A stretch of DNA of 64,000 nt from Coprinellus micaceus (lineage: Eukaryota > Basidiomycota > Agaricomycetes > Agaricales > Psathyrellaceae): NCBI GenBank assembly GCA_951394405.1, contig OX596337.1, forward strand, positions 3,844,001 through 3,908,000, read 5' to 3'. A program made the translations under genes and the position numbers. The notes beneath the pieces are model-generated. The model made no database searches. It was not told the origin of the DNA and was given only the letters and a program-made list of their open reading frames with translations. Each line of letters starts with the position of its first letter. The first letter of the stretch is position 1. Positions 11,264 through 21,512 of this stretch are shown in pieces.

Positions 11264-12137
11264 GGGTGAACTCACCCGGTCCTCCGAAACCCTCCCGCGA
11301 TCTTGCTTGCTAGGCCCATGCCGATTCGAGCGCAATATGGCGGAACCTGAGGCCCATTCCATGTTGAGCACAAGCGTATACTCGGGGCCCATCGTACGAG
11401 GCGACAGAAGGAGACCCGGATTCGATAATCGAAACCAGTGTTGGGCAGAAACCCCAGGGTACGGCGAGGACTTCGATAATCGAAGGTCCCCAACAGGGTT
11501 GCTGGCGATCTAGCAAGGCATATCGCGGTCGCGGGCCTGTACCGGTGGTGGAGGGCTGGAGGATGAGACAGAGTGGTGGCGGTGGTGGTGGTGGTGGTGG
11601 AAGAGCAACAACCTGAAGCGCCCGCTGCAGTCCCGCCTGTCACCCAAGTCCAATCCGGAAGAAAGTTTCCACGCATCCCTCGTGACTTGGTGACAGGCGT
11701 GACAAAAGTCACGGTCGTTGCAACCGACACGCCTGGACCCACAACTCTTCGTTCGTCCACCATGGGCTAACGACGGCGCAGCACTCGACTATCGAGGCAG
11801 AGCAAGGAGCGAGGCATGCGCGTCGTTCGACTATCGAAGACGCCCCTTGCTTGATGAGCCAAATTCAATGATTACCCTTCCGTTGCAATTACGACTATTG
11901 CGCCATCACATGTGCACGGGCAAACCCTTCTGTTCACCTCCCCTCCTCTCGTGCCCGTACTAGCGCCTCCCCCCTGCATTCGACGTTTTTCACCCTGCTA
12001 CAACTCTAATGGGACCCTGGCATGCTCTGCACAGTCCGGTACGTACATACCCCTACCTACCTACGGCCGTCAACTTCTGCTTCTTCATTTTGAGCGGTCC
12101 CGGGCATCGTACGGTCATCGGACCCTCAAGGCAGGAT
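11264..12137 (-). repeat. E1 left inverted repeat (box repeat plus X)
   Basis: Reverse complement of 15765-16638. It holds, in inverted orientation, the four-box repeat described at 16,064-16,481, including a (CCA)n microsatellite near 11,575-11,600. The 163-residue open frame across it is conserved between copies only because the DNA is almost identical; it has no recognisable domain. Confidence 0.92.
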
Positions 12138-12462
12138 GTTGCTCCACTCGCCTCACCCAACCCCCGCTTTTCTCCAGGATGTGGCTTTATCCATGGCTTC
12201 TAGGCCTTCAGTCACGCTCGATAAGTACATTCAGACAGTTTAACACGACAACGACATGAGAGAATCCATGTACAAATTGTAATCCCAGTACAGAGTGAGC
12301 ATCTTCTAGCCTATCCTTGCGAACGACCCTCTTTGGGGAGCTGCCTACTCCTCCTTCAGCCATTGGGTCATACGAACGTGATCACATGGAACTCACTTCA
12401 TCGCCCTTGTCGTGAAAGTGGTGTGTTTAGACCCGTCACCGCCTATGGGGACGCGTGCTTCG

Positions 12463-13042
12463 TCAGTGGGTGCCCAGTACCCTCGGCACGAAACACAGAA
12501 CCCTACCAATGAACGACCCAGACACATCGACAGATCTGTGAGTTTACCGTTAGCATTGGCTACGAGAATGACAACGAGAGAACTTACATGCCACCTCCGC
12601 AGACGGTGAAAAAATACGTATAGCCGGGAAGAAGCAATGTGTTGCATTGCGAAGACTCAATCTTCGCCCTCGTCAGCGACGCAATTCCTAACCAAATCTC
12701 GTCTTGGCAGATTCACGTACGTATCCAGGACAAAGGCTGGTGACCAAGAACGGGGCAGGTTGCTTTGAAATTCCATTTTTCTTGACCCTATACTGCACGA
12801 GACGAAGGAACCATCCTGCCTTGCCTTCCTCCGGGGGACGCACGTCATCGGGAATAACAACTCTCTCCAGAACCATGATCTCCCCGGGCTCGACCATTAT
12901 TTGCTTCTCCCTGTGGGCGCTAAAAAACCTGTCAAGGGATCGGATGTAAGCTCTAGTGATCAGAGGCCACCATAGGAGGAAACTTCACAGACCAGTTGCC
13001 TTCCGACGCGATGGTATCCGTTTGTATACCTCCTGAGGCCAT
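12463..13042 (-). CDS. Small nucleoplasmin-like (NPL) protein A, 112 aa
   Basis: Proposed exons are 13042-12993, 12928-12787, 12661-12588 and 12535-12463 (339 nt, intron phases 2-0-2). The first intron splits a Trp codon. Key stretches are 'SEGNWFFSAHREK', 'VEPGEIMVLERVVIP', 'EEGKAGWFLRLVQYR', 'CNTLLLPGYTYFF' and the C-terminal 'ISVDVSGSFIG'. Exons 2 and 3 have exactly the lengths (142 and 74 nt) of those in the convergently related gene B at 14593-15115. The pattern (Trp, a PG turn, alternating hydrophobic strands, a final V-x-V-x-G-x-[FY]) resembles the nucleoplasmin-like fold of FKBP-type nuclear proteins, which bind histones or other nuclear proteins. The family assignment is by eye. The gene lies inside E1. 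Confidence 0.6.
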
Positions 13043-13446
13043 AGTTAAGAGGTAAGGGGCGTGTAAGTGGGGAAGCGTAGGCCAGAGCTCAGAGCTAAAG
13101 CACACTTGTGGGCGAGAGAAAGGATGGGGTCTGTTCGTCCGTCCCCCCTAGAGTTCCTTTCATGAGCTGGGATTCAAACTTGTGATGCCGCACGTGCCCC
13201 TCCTCCTATCGCCAATGCTCGCTCCTGGACCTCAGCCACAGGTTAGTCGTCAATTACATCCGGTATTTTTTCTCCGCTTGGGCACCTCAAAGAGCCACTT
13301 GCACCAGGCCACTCGGCAGCCCGTCAACGCCACTGGTAGTAATGCGCCTCTCGGTTACGCCTTCGTCCAGTGTCCCCTCACACATTATACCTAGTGGCGA
13401 TTGCGGGCCTCCGGATTGTCCAACATTGTCCGAGCGCACCAGGGGG

Positions 13447-13452
13447 TATAAA
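13447..13452 (+). promoter_or_regulatory. TATA box of the 242-aa gene
   Basis: TATAAA within a G-rich context, 55 bp upstream of the ATG at 13,508, followed by a pyrimidine-rich leader. This is a well-formed fungal core promoter inside E1. Confidence 0.6.
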
Positions 13453-13507
13453 GTCCCCCTTTTCACCCCTCTTCCCCAATCATCATCAACCGCGCCAGCC
13501 ACACCCC

Positions 13508-14335
13508 ATGCCCAAGGCCAAGAAATCGTTTACAGCGTTCCCTCGTCGCCGCTTCGTGCTTGAAGTCTACTTCGACGATTCCGAAGACCTGATGGCCGCC
13601 CAGGATTACCTTTTCCCCCACAACGAGAGCGTGGATGCGCTCGAAGTTAGGGGGAATGGGGAAGGAGGGCATGAGCCGGTACCAGAGCCAGAGAGTATCA
13701 GTTCAGCTCTTCGAGGGACACAGGGGATAGCGACTACAGCGCCTTCCTCAGATAGGGATGGGGAGGAAAGAGGTGGGCAGGTACCCCACAGCGAGGTGAG
13801 AGGCCGCCCAAAAGTCAGATACGCCTTTTAACGTTCGATAGGATGACGATGCGCCATTCGGACGTTTAATGGACAGGCGGTTCTTCCATAAAGACTTCAC
13901 TTTCTACTACTATCTCTTCGCCAGCTCCGTGGAACTCCGAGATCGGCCTCCCCAACATCCTATTGGAACGATCATTGCTCTTGGCACCCTTTTCATCCAT
14001 CACATCTCCGAGCCTCTAAGGACGCGGGCGTGGATATGGGAAATCGCGGCTGGGGAAACCGAGAGCTGGACGGAGATTAAAGAGAAGGAAAAGCAGTGCT
14101 TCACTCATGGGACCTACTGCCTCCAAATCTCGTCGCAGGGAGTCCCGGCTTGGATTCTTCCCGATACCCTTCGCAAGCAACGGTATCGGAATAGGCCCTC
14201 GGCATCTACGACATCGAGCAGCCGTGCCAGTCGTCTCAGTTGTTCGACTGGTTCCTCAGCGCGAGGGTCATCTCTCCCGTAATGGTCGTGAATCGCAGCC
14301 ATGTGGTTCCGCTCAAGCAATGCGATTGTTCTTAG
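13508..14335 (+). CDS. Hypothetical protein, 242 aa, inside E1
   Basis: Proposed exons are 13508-13795, 13842-14141 and 14195-14335, all phase 0 (729 nt). The protein starts 'MPKAKKSFTAFPRRRF', has a Ser/Gly/Glu-rich linker (residues ~50-100), then a compact region with 'FFHKDFTFYYYLFASSVELR', 'IIALGTLFIHHIS' and a C-terminal 'LGIYDIEQPCQSSQLFDWF'. The last intron uses a weak donor (GTCCCG), so that junction is less certain. I do not recognise the family and no catalytic motif is visible. It has its own TATA box and lies between the two NPL-like genes, suggesting E1 carries live cargo. Confidence 0.55.
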
Positions 14336-14592
14336 AGTTAGCACTATTCATTAGCATTATTAAATACACAGGCAGTGACTATATCCGATGGCGCACTGAT
14401 ACAGCCTCGACGAGCCAGAAAGTCACGTCTCAGTCCACGCTCCGCGACGGAAGCATTAGACTCGGAATCGATGTCCAGTACATACCGTGAGGGCTTGCGA
14501 GGAATGTTTCAAACGTTCCCAGGCGTGGATAGCGTCCCTTCCTTCAGAACCACCAGCCATTAATCGCGCTGGCATCTAGTTTCCCTCAAGTA

Positions 14593-15115
14593 ATGTCGAC
14601 TCAGATCCGGAGTGAGGGAACATGGTTAGAACAGGGGCATTCCGATTCCGCTCACTCACCCCTTTCACTGATGTGAGCTATTTCTAGGTTTCTCGAAATC
14701 GAACAGGACAACCCCATGCTGGTTCAACCCGAAGCCATCATGCGCATCGAAACCATTGTCATACCATTTCGGTTAAACGAGGCAGAGGAGGGAAAAGCAG
14801 GATGGCTTTGCCAATTGCTCTTGTGGAAGGTAGGCGCGAAAGGTGTTGGGCAATCTCCTCGAACGATTGCTAGCCTTTGTCCCACAATAGTGAGATACTC
14901 ATACATCTGAGTATACTCCCACCCGCTAACAGTACTATAGGCCGAAAACGCAAGATGCAACGTACTCTTGCCCCCGGGAGAAGCGTATATCCTCGAGCTT
15001 ACTGGAGGAGGTCTGTAAGTCAGCTCAGGATGCATGCCTTAACACCTTTCCTCGATTGCTGATACGAGATGTCAGGGCCGTCAGTTTATGGGGCACATTT
15101 ATTGGTATCCCATGA
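14593..15115 (+). CDS. Small nucleoplasmin-like (NPL) protein B, 95 aa
   Basis: Proposed exons are 14593-14624, 14688-14829, 14941-15014 and 15076-15115 (288 nt, phases 2-0-2, first intron splitting a Trp codon). The protein aligns end to end with gene A: 'RSEGTWFLEIEQD', 'VQPEAIMRIETIVIP', 'EEGKAGWLCQLLLWK', 'CNVLLPPGEAYILELTGGG' and the C-terminal 'AVSLWGTFIGIP'. Both proteins share the exact string EEGKAGW. The tail is very short; an open, basic, Ser-rich stretch downstream (15,220-15,447) may be an alternative last exon. A nuclear, histone-chaperone-like role is an inference from the fold resemblance only. Confidence 0.58.
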
Positions 15116-15764
15116 CGGTTATTTTATGGAAGAATCGATGAACTGATTGAGGGTAACACTTATCAAGCGACGCACGCTAAGGTCAAGAATCCGGCATCGT
15201 TCACCGCCGTGACTATGAGGTGCGGGCGACCACTCTTGGAAAGAGCAGACGTATTGATACTGCACGCAGGTCTCTTCCTCTAGCAGCCTCTGGATATGGG
15301 GTGAATTCGAGGCTCAAGAGGGAGGGAGATTATGGGAGGGTTCGCAAACACAGTCAAGACAATGGTGACGCGGGGAGTTCGGGGCCCCAATCAGTGGCAA
15401 ATACGCGGCGCCTTACTGGGCAGACGATTGATATCGACTCAGAATAGAGGGATGATGTGTGCACGTACCCAAAGGGGGTCCTGATGCTCGTATGCCGAGA
15501 GTATCTCCAAAATGATCGAGTTTTTTGACAAGGGGATGAGCGATTGACCCTGAGGAAAGGAAAAGTGGAACCTAAAGCGGCGTGAAATGTTTTTGGAGGA
15601 AGAGCATCACTAAATTGCGATGTAGGAAGTTGTCAGCATGCAAGAATTACGCTAAGTCAGTGCAAGAATCCTCGGAGCCGAGGACGGGGTAACAATTGTC
15701 AAACATGGAACAGGTGGTACAGTGGATATGGGGAAGCGCAGGTTAGAAAGAGCGGGTACCATCG

Positions 15765-16638
15765 ATCCTGCCTTGAGGGTCCGATGACCGTACGATGCCC
15801 GGGACCGCTCAAAATGAAGAAGCAGAAGTTGACGGCCGTAGGTAGGTAGGGGTATGTACGTACCGGACTGTGCAGAGCATGCCAGGGTCCCATTAGAGTT
15901 GTAGCAGGGTGAAAAACGTCGAATGCAGGGGGGAGGCGCTAGTACGGGCACGAGAGGAGGGGAGGTGAACAGAAGGGTTTGCCCGTGCACATGTGATGGC
16001 GCAATAGTCGTAATTGCAACGGAAGGGTAATCATTGAATTTGGCTCATCAAGCAAGGGGCGTCTTCGATAGTCGAACGACGCGCATGCCTCGCTCCTTGC
16101 TCTGCCTCGATAGTCGAGTGCTGCGCCGTCGTTAGCCCATGGTGGACGAACGAAGAGTTGTGGGTCCAGGCGTGTCGGTTGCAACGACCGTGACTTTTGT
16201 CACGCCTGTCACCAAGTCACGAGGGATGCGTGGAAACTTTCTTCCGGATTGGACTTGGGTGACAGGCGGGACTGCAGCGGGCGCTTCAGGTTGTTGCTCT
16301 TCCACCACCACCACCACCACCGCCACCACTCTGTCTCATCCTCCAGCCCTCCACCACCGGTACAGGCCCGCGACCGCGATATGCCTTGCTAGATCGCCAG
16401 CAACCCTGTTGGGGACCTTCGATTATCGAAGTCCTCGCCGTACCCTGGGGTTTCTGCCCAACACTGGTTTCGATTATCGAATCCGGGTCTCCTTCTGTCG
16501 CCTCGTACGATGGGCCCCGAGTATACGCTTGTGCTCAACATGGAATGGGCCTCAGGTTCCGCCATATTGCGCTCGAATCGGCATGGGCCTAGCAAGCAAG
16601 ATCGCGGGAGGGTTTCGGAGGACCGGGTGAGTTCACCC
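15765..16638 (+). repeat. E1 right inverted repeat with four palindromic boxes
   Basis: The four-box repeat in forward orientation. Boxes are TTCGATAGTCGAA (16064-16076), CTCGATAGTCGAG (16106-16118), TTCGATTATCGAA (16418-16430) and TTCGATTATCGAA (16469-16481). Between boxes 2 and 3 lie several TGTCAC/GTGACA motifs and a (CCA)n microsatellite at about 16,300-16,325. The outer end is GGGTGAGTTCACCC at 16625-16638. The same order and spacing recur in three diverged copies elsewhere in the window. Confidence 0.9.
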
Positions 16639-17319
16639 ATACATTTTCTATCCTCGATCCGAAGACGCCTGTTTCACCACAGCCTCTGCGGCTATCTTCC
16701 TCGCGATTCCAGTGCTCCCTCTCATACAACCTGATACCTCCTCGCTCCGGATCCATTGCTAAGATCTTTCGGTCATGGACATCGCCGTGCGAGTCGATCT
16801 TTCTGACTGACCCATGCCTTTTTGAAAGTGCGCGCCATGATTTCTCGATCATTGACGGGTTCATCTCCATCTCTTGCCCTCGTAACCCTCTGCCCATGTA
16901 TCTTAGATAGCGGGCTGAAACCGTAATGGTAAGTCGCTTTGATATTTGGGCAAACAACAGCGATGACAGAAGCTGACCATCCCCTGACAGGAGCGAAAGG
17001 CCACCCTCGACTCGACTCAACCCTGCCCGCAAGCTCCGTCGGTGACTCCTTACGCCCTGTAAAGCCCCCACGATTCGGTGACCTACTTACCCTGCAGTGT
17101 CTTTCATCCGGTAGCCAGCGAAAGCGCTTTCTTGAACCATTGGGGGACTCAGATGGAAGAAACCTTATCTCGCAGGATATTGGACGTTGGTTAGAAGCAT
17201 CAATCGAGTCACTGGATACATTTATAATGAAACACCTCATCCCTATATCTCCGCATTTACGCCTCACAGCTCAACATTTCGCCTCACTCCCTCGTCACTG
17301 CCTAAGCCCGGTTACCTGT
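16639..17319. other. Flank Q and adjoining sequence
   Basis: 16639-16711 is the reverse complement of 39747-39819 (about 73 bp), the sequence outside the left end of E2. It is also a diverged match to part of P (a 'ctctaccctcgatccggagacgcc' block). The rest, to 17,319, has overlapping open frames on both strands that I could not resolve into a gene. Confidence 0.5.
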
Positions 17320-18696
17320 TCATGTTGTTTCTTTTAGGCTACGCCAAATTGGTGTCAGCGCCTGCGCAACAGTCGTGGCCGCTATGTAGCGTCAGGGCAA
17401 CGCGAATGGACATGTTTGGATGGGGCGCACCTAGTTCCATAAACTCCCTTTCCTCCGAATTTGGGATAGCCTTGAAAAGGCCCCTACTCCTCCATCTATC
17501 GGGGTGGAAACGACGATGGGCCTCCCCCACAAGCTTCGCGTATTCCTCAACACTGACCAGGCCCTTGAGCACCGCACAAAACTCTTCAACCGCAGTCCAG
17601 CTGATGTCGTCGGGAAAGTTGAGAGATTCGGGGTGTTGGACAACCGGCCAAGGTACTTCATCGAGGAAGAGAGGGCACGCCTCTGAGAATCTCGTCTTAT
17701 CGAAATATTCGCAAATGTGAATAAATCGCTCGACCGCTCTGCAGAGCGTCCATTCCCCTGTCATCCATGGTCTCTTCCTCGCTTCTCTTTCCAGAGCCTG
17801 CCTAGCCTCTTGCTCCCGGGCTCGCGAAAGGGGGTCCTCGTTGTCTTCGCCACGGTCGTCTCGCCAGGAGCCATTTACCTTGCCTCTCCTCGCTTCACGT
17901 TTCGCTCGAGACTCGACTTCTTGGGCTTCTTCTCGTCGCTTTCGATCCTTCCCCGCTTGTTCCCACAGCGGGCGATCAGATTCGAGTTCCCGCATCCTGC
18001 GCTTTGATTCCTCGACAGCAGCAATTTTGGCCGCTTCTTCCGGAGAAATGGAGTTTCGGCTGGATTGTTCGGACAGGTCTTCCCCCTCGACGTCCATGTA
18101 TGAGTCGTGTCTGTCGCCTGGATACCCGATAAGGGGGTGGTGAGGAACTGATCCTGGTGCATTACGCTGATTCCCTGCGACATACCATTATGGTGGGAGG
18201 CAAACGATGCGGATGATTCGGCAGGCGGTACTTGTGGCGGTACGTCATTCATCGCGTCCCGCCACATCCTTTCTTCGCGTGCACGAATTCGATCATGCTG
18301 ACTCTCCATGAACCGTTTCTGTTTCTCCTCCTCTCTTTCTCTCTTCTTCGCTCGGAGGTCCCGTTGGGAGGTAGGCGGCGGGATGGAGGGAGGAGGAGGG
18401 GGTAAGGTTGAAGTCTCCTCAAAGGGGTCAATGAAGTTGGTACGTTTACGCCTCGCACTGCTGTCGGTCGTTCCCGATTCGTAGGGGGGTGCCTCATCAG
18501 CCTCACGCTCTCGTTTACCGAGGTGCGTGGCTGGGTAAGTTAGGATGGGAGCCACACGAATAGTGGTGATACCGGGGTAATTTCTAACGAGACAATCATA
18601 ATTTGGGTCAAGTTTGTAGATGTCCCATTGATCCTGAGAGCAGTGAACAAGGTTCCTGAGGGGCCCCTCAATGCGACCGAATGCCCAGAACGAATG
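17320..18696 (-). CDS. HRRFHPDRW-motif fungal protein, C-terminal 419 aa
   Basis: Three exons are supported: 18696-18186, 18117-17431 and 17381-17320 (1,260 nt in frame). After an opening segment with 'WDIYKLDPNYDCLVRNYPG', the protein is long, charged and coiled-coil-rich (KREREEEKQKRF and EESKRRMRELESD regions). It ends in a conserved module: 'DEVPWPV', 'DDISWTAVEEFC', 'EEYAKLVGEAHRRFHPDRW', 'TVAQALTPIW'. This C-terminal module is common in Agaricomycete predicted proteins. The FHPDRW core resembles the HPD loop of J-domains, but a full J-domain is not evident. More 5' exons probably lie at 18,720-19,091, and the true start is not resolved. Function unknown. Confidence 0.7.
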
Positions 18697-19649
18697 CTAC
18701 CAACGTACCTGCAGATGTCGATTACCCTTGGCCACATGCCCTCCGAGTCCACGCCAGGCTCTCGGCGAGCGCCAGGCACGAATCTCCACGAGGTTCTCCC
18801 ATCTCCAAGTCTTTCGACAACGATCCGTTTTGCGTATTGGCTATTTGAGTTGGATTGGGAACAACGCCTCTTCAGCTCGGCGTTACCTCCACAAGCTGTT
18901 AACGGATCGAACGCTGTGAAATGAAGTGTCGAATTGGGCCCTCTAAGAATTCTACTCTTCTGCGTCGGGTCGAGTATACCTGGAGTTGGCCCAGTATTGG
19001 CCAAGTTCAGGGGGAAGCACTGCGCTGGGCCGCCATCCATCCTTGAAAGAGAAGAGGAGCTGAGGCTGAGGTGGTGGTGGGGTGTGGGCACTCCGGTCCT
19101 AATATCCAGGCAGGGTCTTTAACACGCCGAGCGCAGCTTCGGGCAGTGGCAGTGGCTCGTATTAGTAGTGGCGAGGGGATAATGAGATGGTCGTTTCGCA
19201 GTCTCCCCTTTGTGAATGTCGACAACGGACGGGAGGCACCTGTTGCGCTGGTCTCACTCGGTATCATAATCAGTTCGAACATAGATCGTGAGGCACTAAT
19301 AAACGTCGCGCTGACGCTGACTGCTTCGACGAAGTTTGGGTCGTTCGTTTGGGTCCGGATGCCGGAGTACGACCTACTACCTGGATGTGATCAAAACCAT
19401 TCCTATGCGTGGGGTGCTCGTGGGCGTGGATTGCCTGGATTCCAGCCGTCCTACACGGCACGTAGATGTGTGGATCTCAGAGCTTTCTCTCTACATGCTC
19501 AACAGCGAAGGGATATTCACAATGACCACAAGTTACTTTTAACTGCAAAGCAAAGAGGTAGGGGAAGTGCGATTTTGGGTGCATACGATCGGCTTGAACA
19601 GATCCAGAGAAAACCAATTAATCTAGGATACAATCGAGAAGAAGAACAA

Positions 19650-21092
19650 TCAAGCTACGTGACCGTAAATCCCTATATGATATACGCATGTCGAGTCACC
19701 TCCCCAGTTGGACACAATTTCCGCGATGAAGAGGTCGATGCTTGTGGGGGTGCAAAGCGCCTGAGCCACGTCGAAGCTCTTCCTGGTCGGAATCGTCGAG
19801 ACGCGGTGTTCAGTTTCGCCCATCAAATACATGCGGTCCGTTCCTTGAAGAGCGTTTGGAAGGATCGTGGAACTAGCGAACTCTCCCAATGATTTACTCT
19901 CAAGCCTTGACCAACATTCCGGTATGGCGCGATCGGCCGGGCGTCCCCAAAAGCGAAAGGTGCGGGCCGTCAGCGATTTCGATACGCCCTGCTCTGGTTC
20001 CGGATGGACCAGATAGATGGTCGATACATTTACAGGAGAATGAAATTTGACTCCCACATGAGCATTGGAGCCAGGGAAGGCCCAGCAAGCACCTGGAATT
20101 GGTGGATCTCGAAAGATCTCAAGGGCGGAGCGAGGATCGAACGCCAATTCCGAATCTTTGCCGAAGGTGGAGGTCAGAGGGAAAACAATATGCGAATTTC
20201 TGGTATGCAAAGCGAAGGCTGAGTTCGTTGGCGGCGGCCCAATATCCGACCTAGTTGCACCCAGGTAGCAAGAGAGGACACTGCGGTGTAGCCTCTGTAT
20301 CCCGAGGGTCGTCATGCCCAGTGGATCGAGGGCTAGTGATAACCAAGGATAAGGATATCCCTGAGGATAAAGGATAAAATCCGTCAAGGATAGGATACGG
20401 ATTGAGATTCTCCTATCCGTGAGATTTAAAATGCGCCCAAAAATGTCCAAAACGGACCAGAGCTGGTGCAGATAGCCTTAATTTCGTTAAATCTGATGTT
20501 TTTGAACCTATTTCCATCAGTTCATACCCGATTTGGATGTTCTTGGGCTCGTTTTGATCGGATAAATCCGCCGGATACGGATAGGATAGAGCCACGGATA
20601 GGATACGGATTGGCACTTTCGTATCCGGGGATTATCCTTGGTGATCACTATCGAGGGCAGAGTAACTTGAAAAAGGCAGGATCAACGAACATATAGCTGG
20701 AAGACCTTCCGGGCTCTTGGTACCGAAAAACGTTGTACACCCCAACTTAGTGAGCTCCAATATAACCAACGAGATCCACCACGCGTGGGCAAGCAGCAAA
20801 AACGCTCGGATGATCATCGATTTGGCAGAGGATGCGAGGGTGGGCTGTGGGTCTGACTGATAATAATAATTCAGTTCCACCCTTGTAGCTGAGAATTGAG
20901 TGGGCGCACCAAACGCACCACGAGTGCAGGCCCCTCGACTTCTCCGGAAGCCCTTCGAGTTGAACTTCTTCGTCCGTGAGGTGAACTGTTGACATCCACG
21001 GAGAAAAGTATGGCGTCCGAATCGTCTCCGATGAAGAGGTCAACCGGAAACCTAGACTTGCGCCGTCGCGGTTCGAACTGAACATCGGCCAT
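19650..21092 (-). pseudogene. SUN-domain protein gene interrupted by a hAT MITE
   Basis: The minus-strand C-terminal half shows SUN-domain features in order: 'PRSALEIFRDP', 'GACWAFPGSNAHVGVKFHSP', 'STIYLVHPEPE', 'ARTFRFWG' and the ending 'IVSNWGGDSTCVYHIGIYGH'. Upstream, a hydrophobic anchor ('IIRAFLLLAHAWWISLVILEL') fits the usual SUN layout of a membrane anchor at the nuclear envelope. A MITE at 20334-20650 with its 8-bp duplication splits the frame at '...SYSALD' / 'PLGMTTLG...'. Removing 325 bp rejoins the same frame exactly. As it stands the frame stops inside the MITE. SUN proteins link nuclear envelope and cytoskeleton; this copy is probably non-functional unless the insert is spliced out. 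The 5' end (about 21,092) is uncertain. Confidence 0.8.
20334..20650. mobile_element. Non-autonomous hAT-type MITE, 317 bp, in the SUN gene
   Basis: The ends are TAGTGATAACCAAGGATAA and, inverted, TAGTGATCACCAAGGATAA (one mismatch). The 8-bp direct repeat TCGAGGGC flanks it (20326-20333 and 20651-20658). TAGTG ends and an 8-bp duplication fit the hAT superfamily. The subterminal regions repeat GGATAGGATACGGAT-like motifs in both orientations, as expected of transposase-binding sites. It is unrelated in sequence to the 316-bp MITE at 464-779, so at least two hAT families have been active. Confidence 0.9.
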
Positions 21093-21512
21093 AGTGTCTC
21101 GAGTGGCAAGAAGACGGGTCGGTCACTGGTGTTGTAAAGTTCGCGGGCTGTCGACGGCATTGTCAACTTTATGTAATGCCCGATGATCTCACGCTTGGAA
21201 TTCCGGAGTCCCTCCTTCCCTCACACAACAGTGGCACGGTCAATGTCCAAAGTCGTGCGCGTGCAGCAGGGTCAAGCCAAGAGCGCGTTACTTAACAAAG
21301 CAATCACAATGGGCTATTGAACACGAGACCCGCCTTTTATCCCAGACCAATTACGCGCCGTTCATGAACACTCTCCCTTCGATCCTGGAGCCAGTTGTAT
21401 GATCTACATTGGAACCTACGCCTTGTGAATGCTATGCCCCTCTCGAATACAGGTGCGTCGGCGAGCCCGTATTGCGTTGATATTAAGTGGCATTAAACCA
21501 TCGACACCTCCC

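Larger units (their letters stand above)
11264..16638. mobile_element. Composite element E1, 5,375 bp, 874-bp terminal inverted repeats
   Basis: 11264-12137 and 15765-16638 are near-perfect inverted copies of equal length (874 bp), starting and ending at the 14-bp near-palindrome GGGTGAACTCACCC. The 3,627-bp interior carries three small apparently intact genes. The outer ~600 bp of each arm is a palindromic-box repeat also found at the ends of E2; the inner ~275 bp (called X here) is private to E1. No transposase and no clear target-site duplication were found: flanks are ...AACAGCT on the left and ATACATT... on the right. Whether it transposed or arose by duplication and conversion is open. 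Confidence 0.75.

Noticed and set aside
16139..16630. A 163-codon open frame present in all four E1/E2 arms (also 11272-11763, 39828-40319, 45477-45968)
   Set aside because: The frame is identical because the DNA copies are nearly identical; it has a His/Thr low-complexity run from the CCA microsatellite, no domain, and it is not open in the diverged box repeats.
18118..18185. A 38-nt intron ending at GATCAG in the HRRFHPDRW gene
   Set aside because: It keeps frame but is shorter than every other intron here; the 68-nt alternative ending at ATCCAG also keeps frame and is preferred.
19071..19892. A 273-codon plus-strand open frame
   Set aside because: Its 3' part is antisense to the SUN domain and no domain or splice structure supports it.
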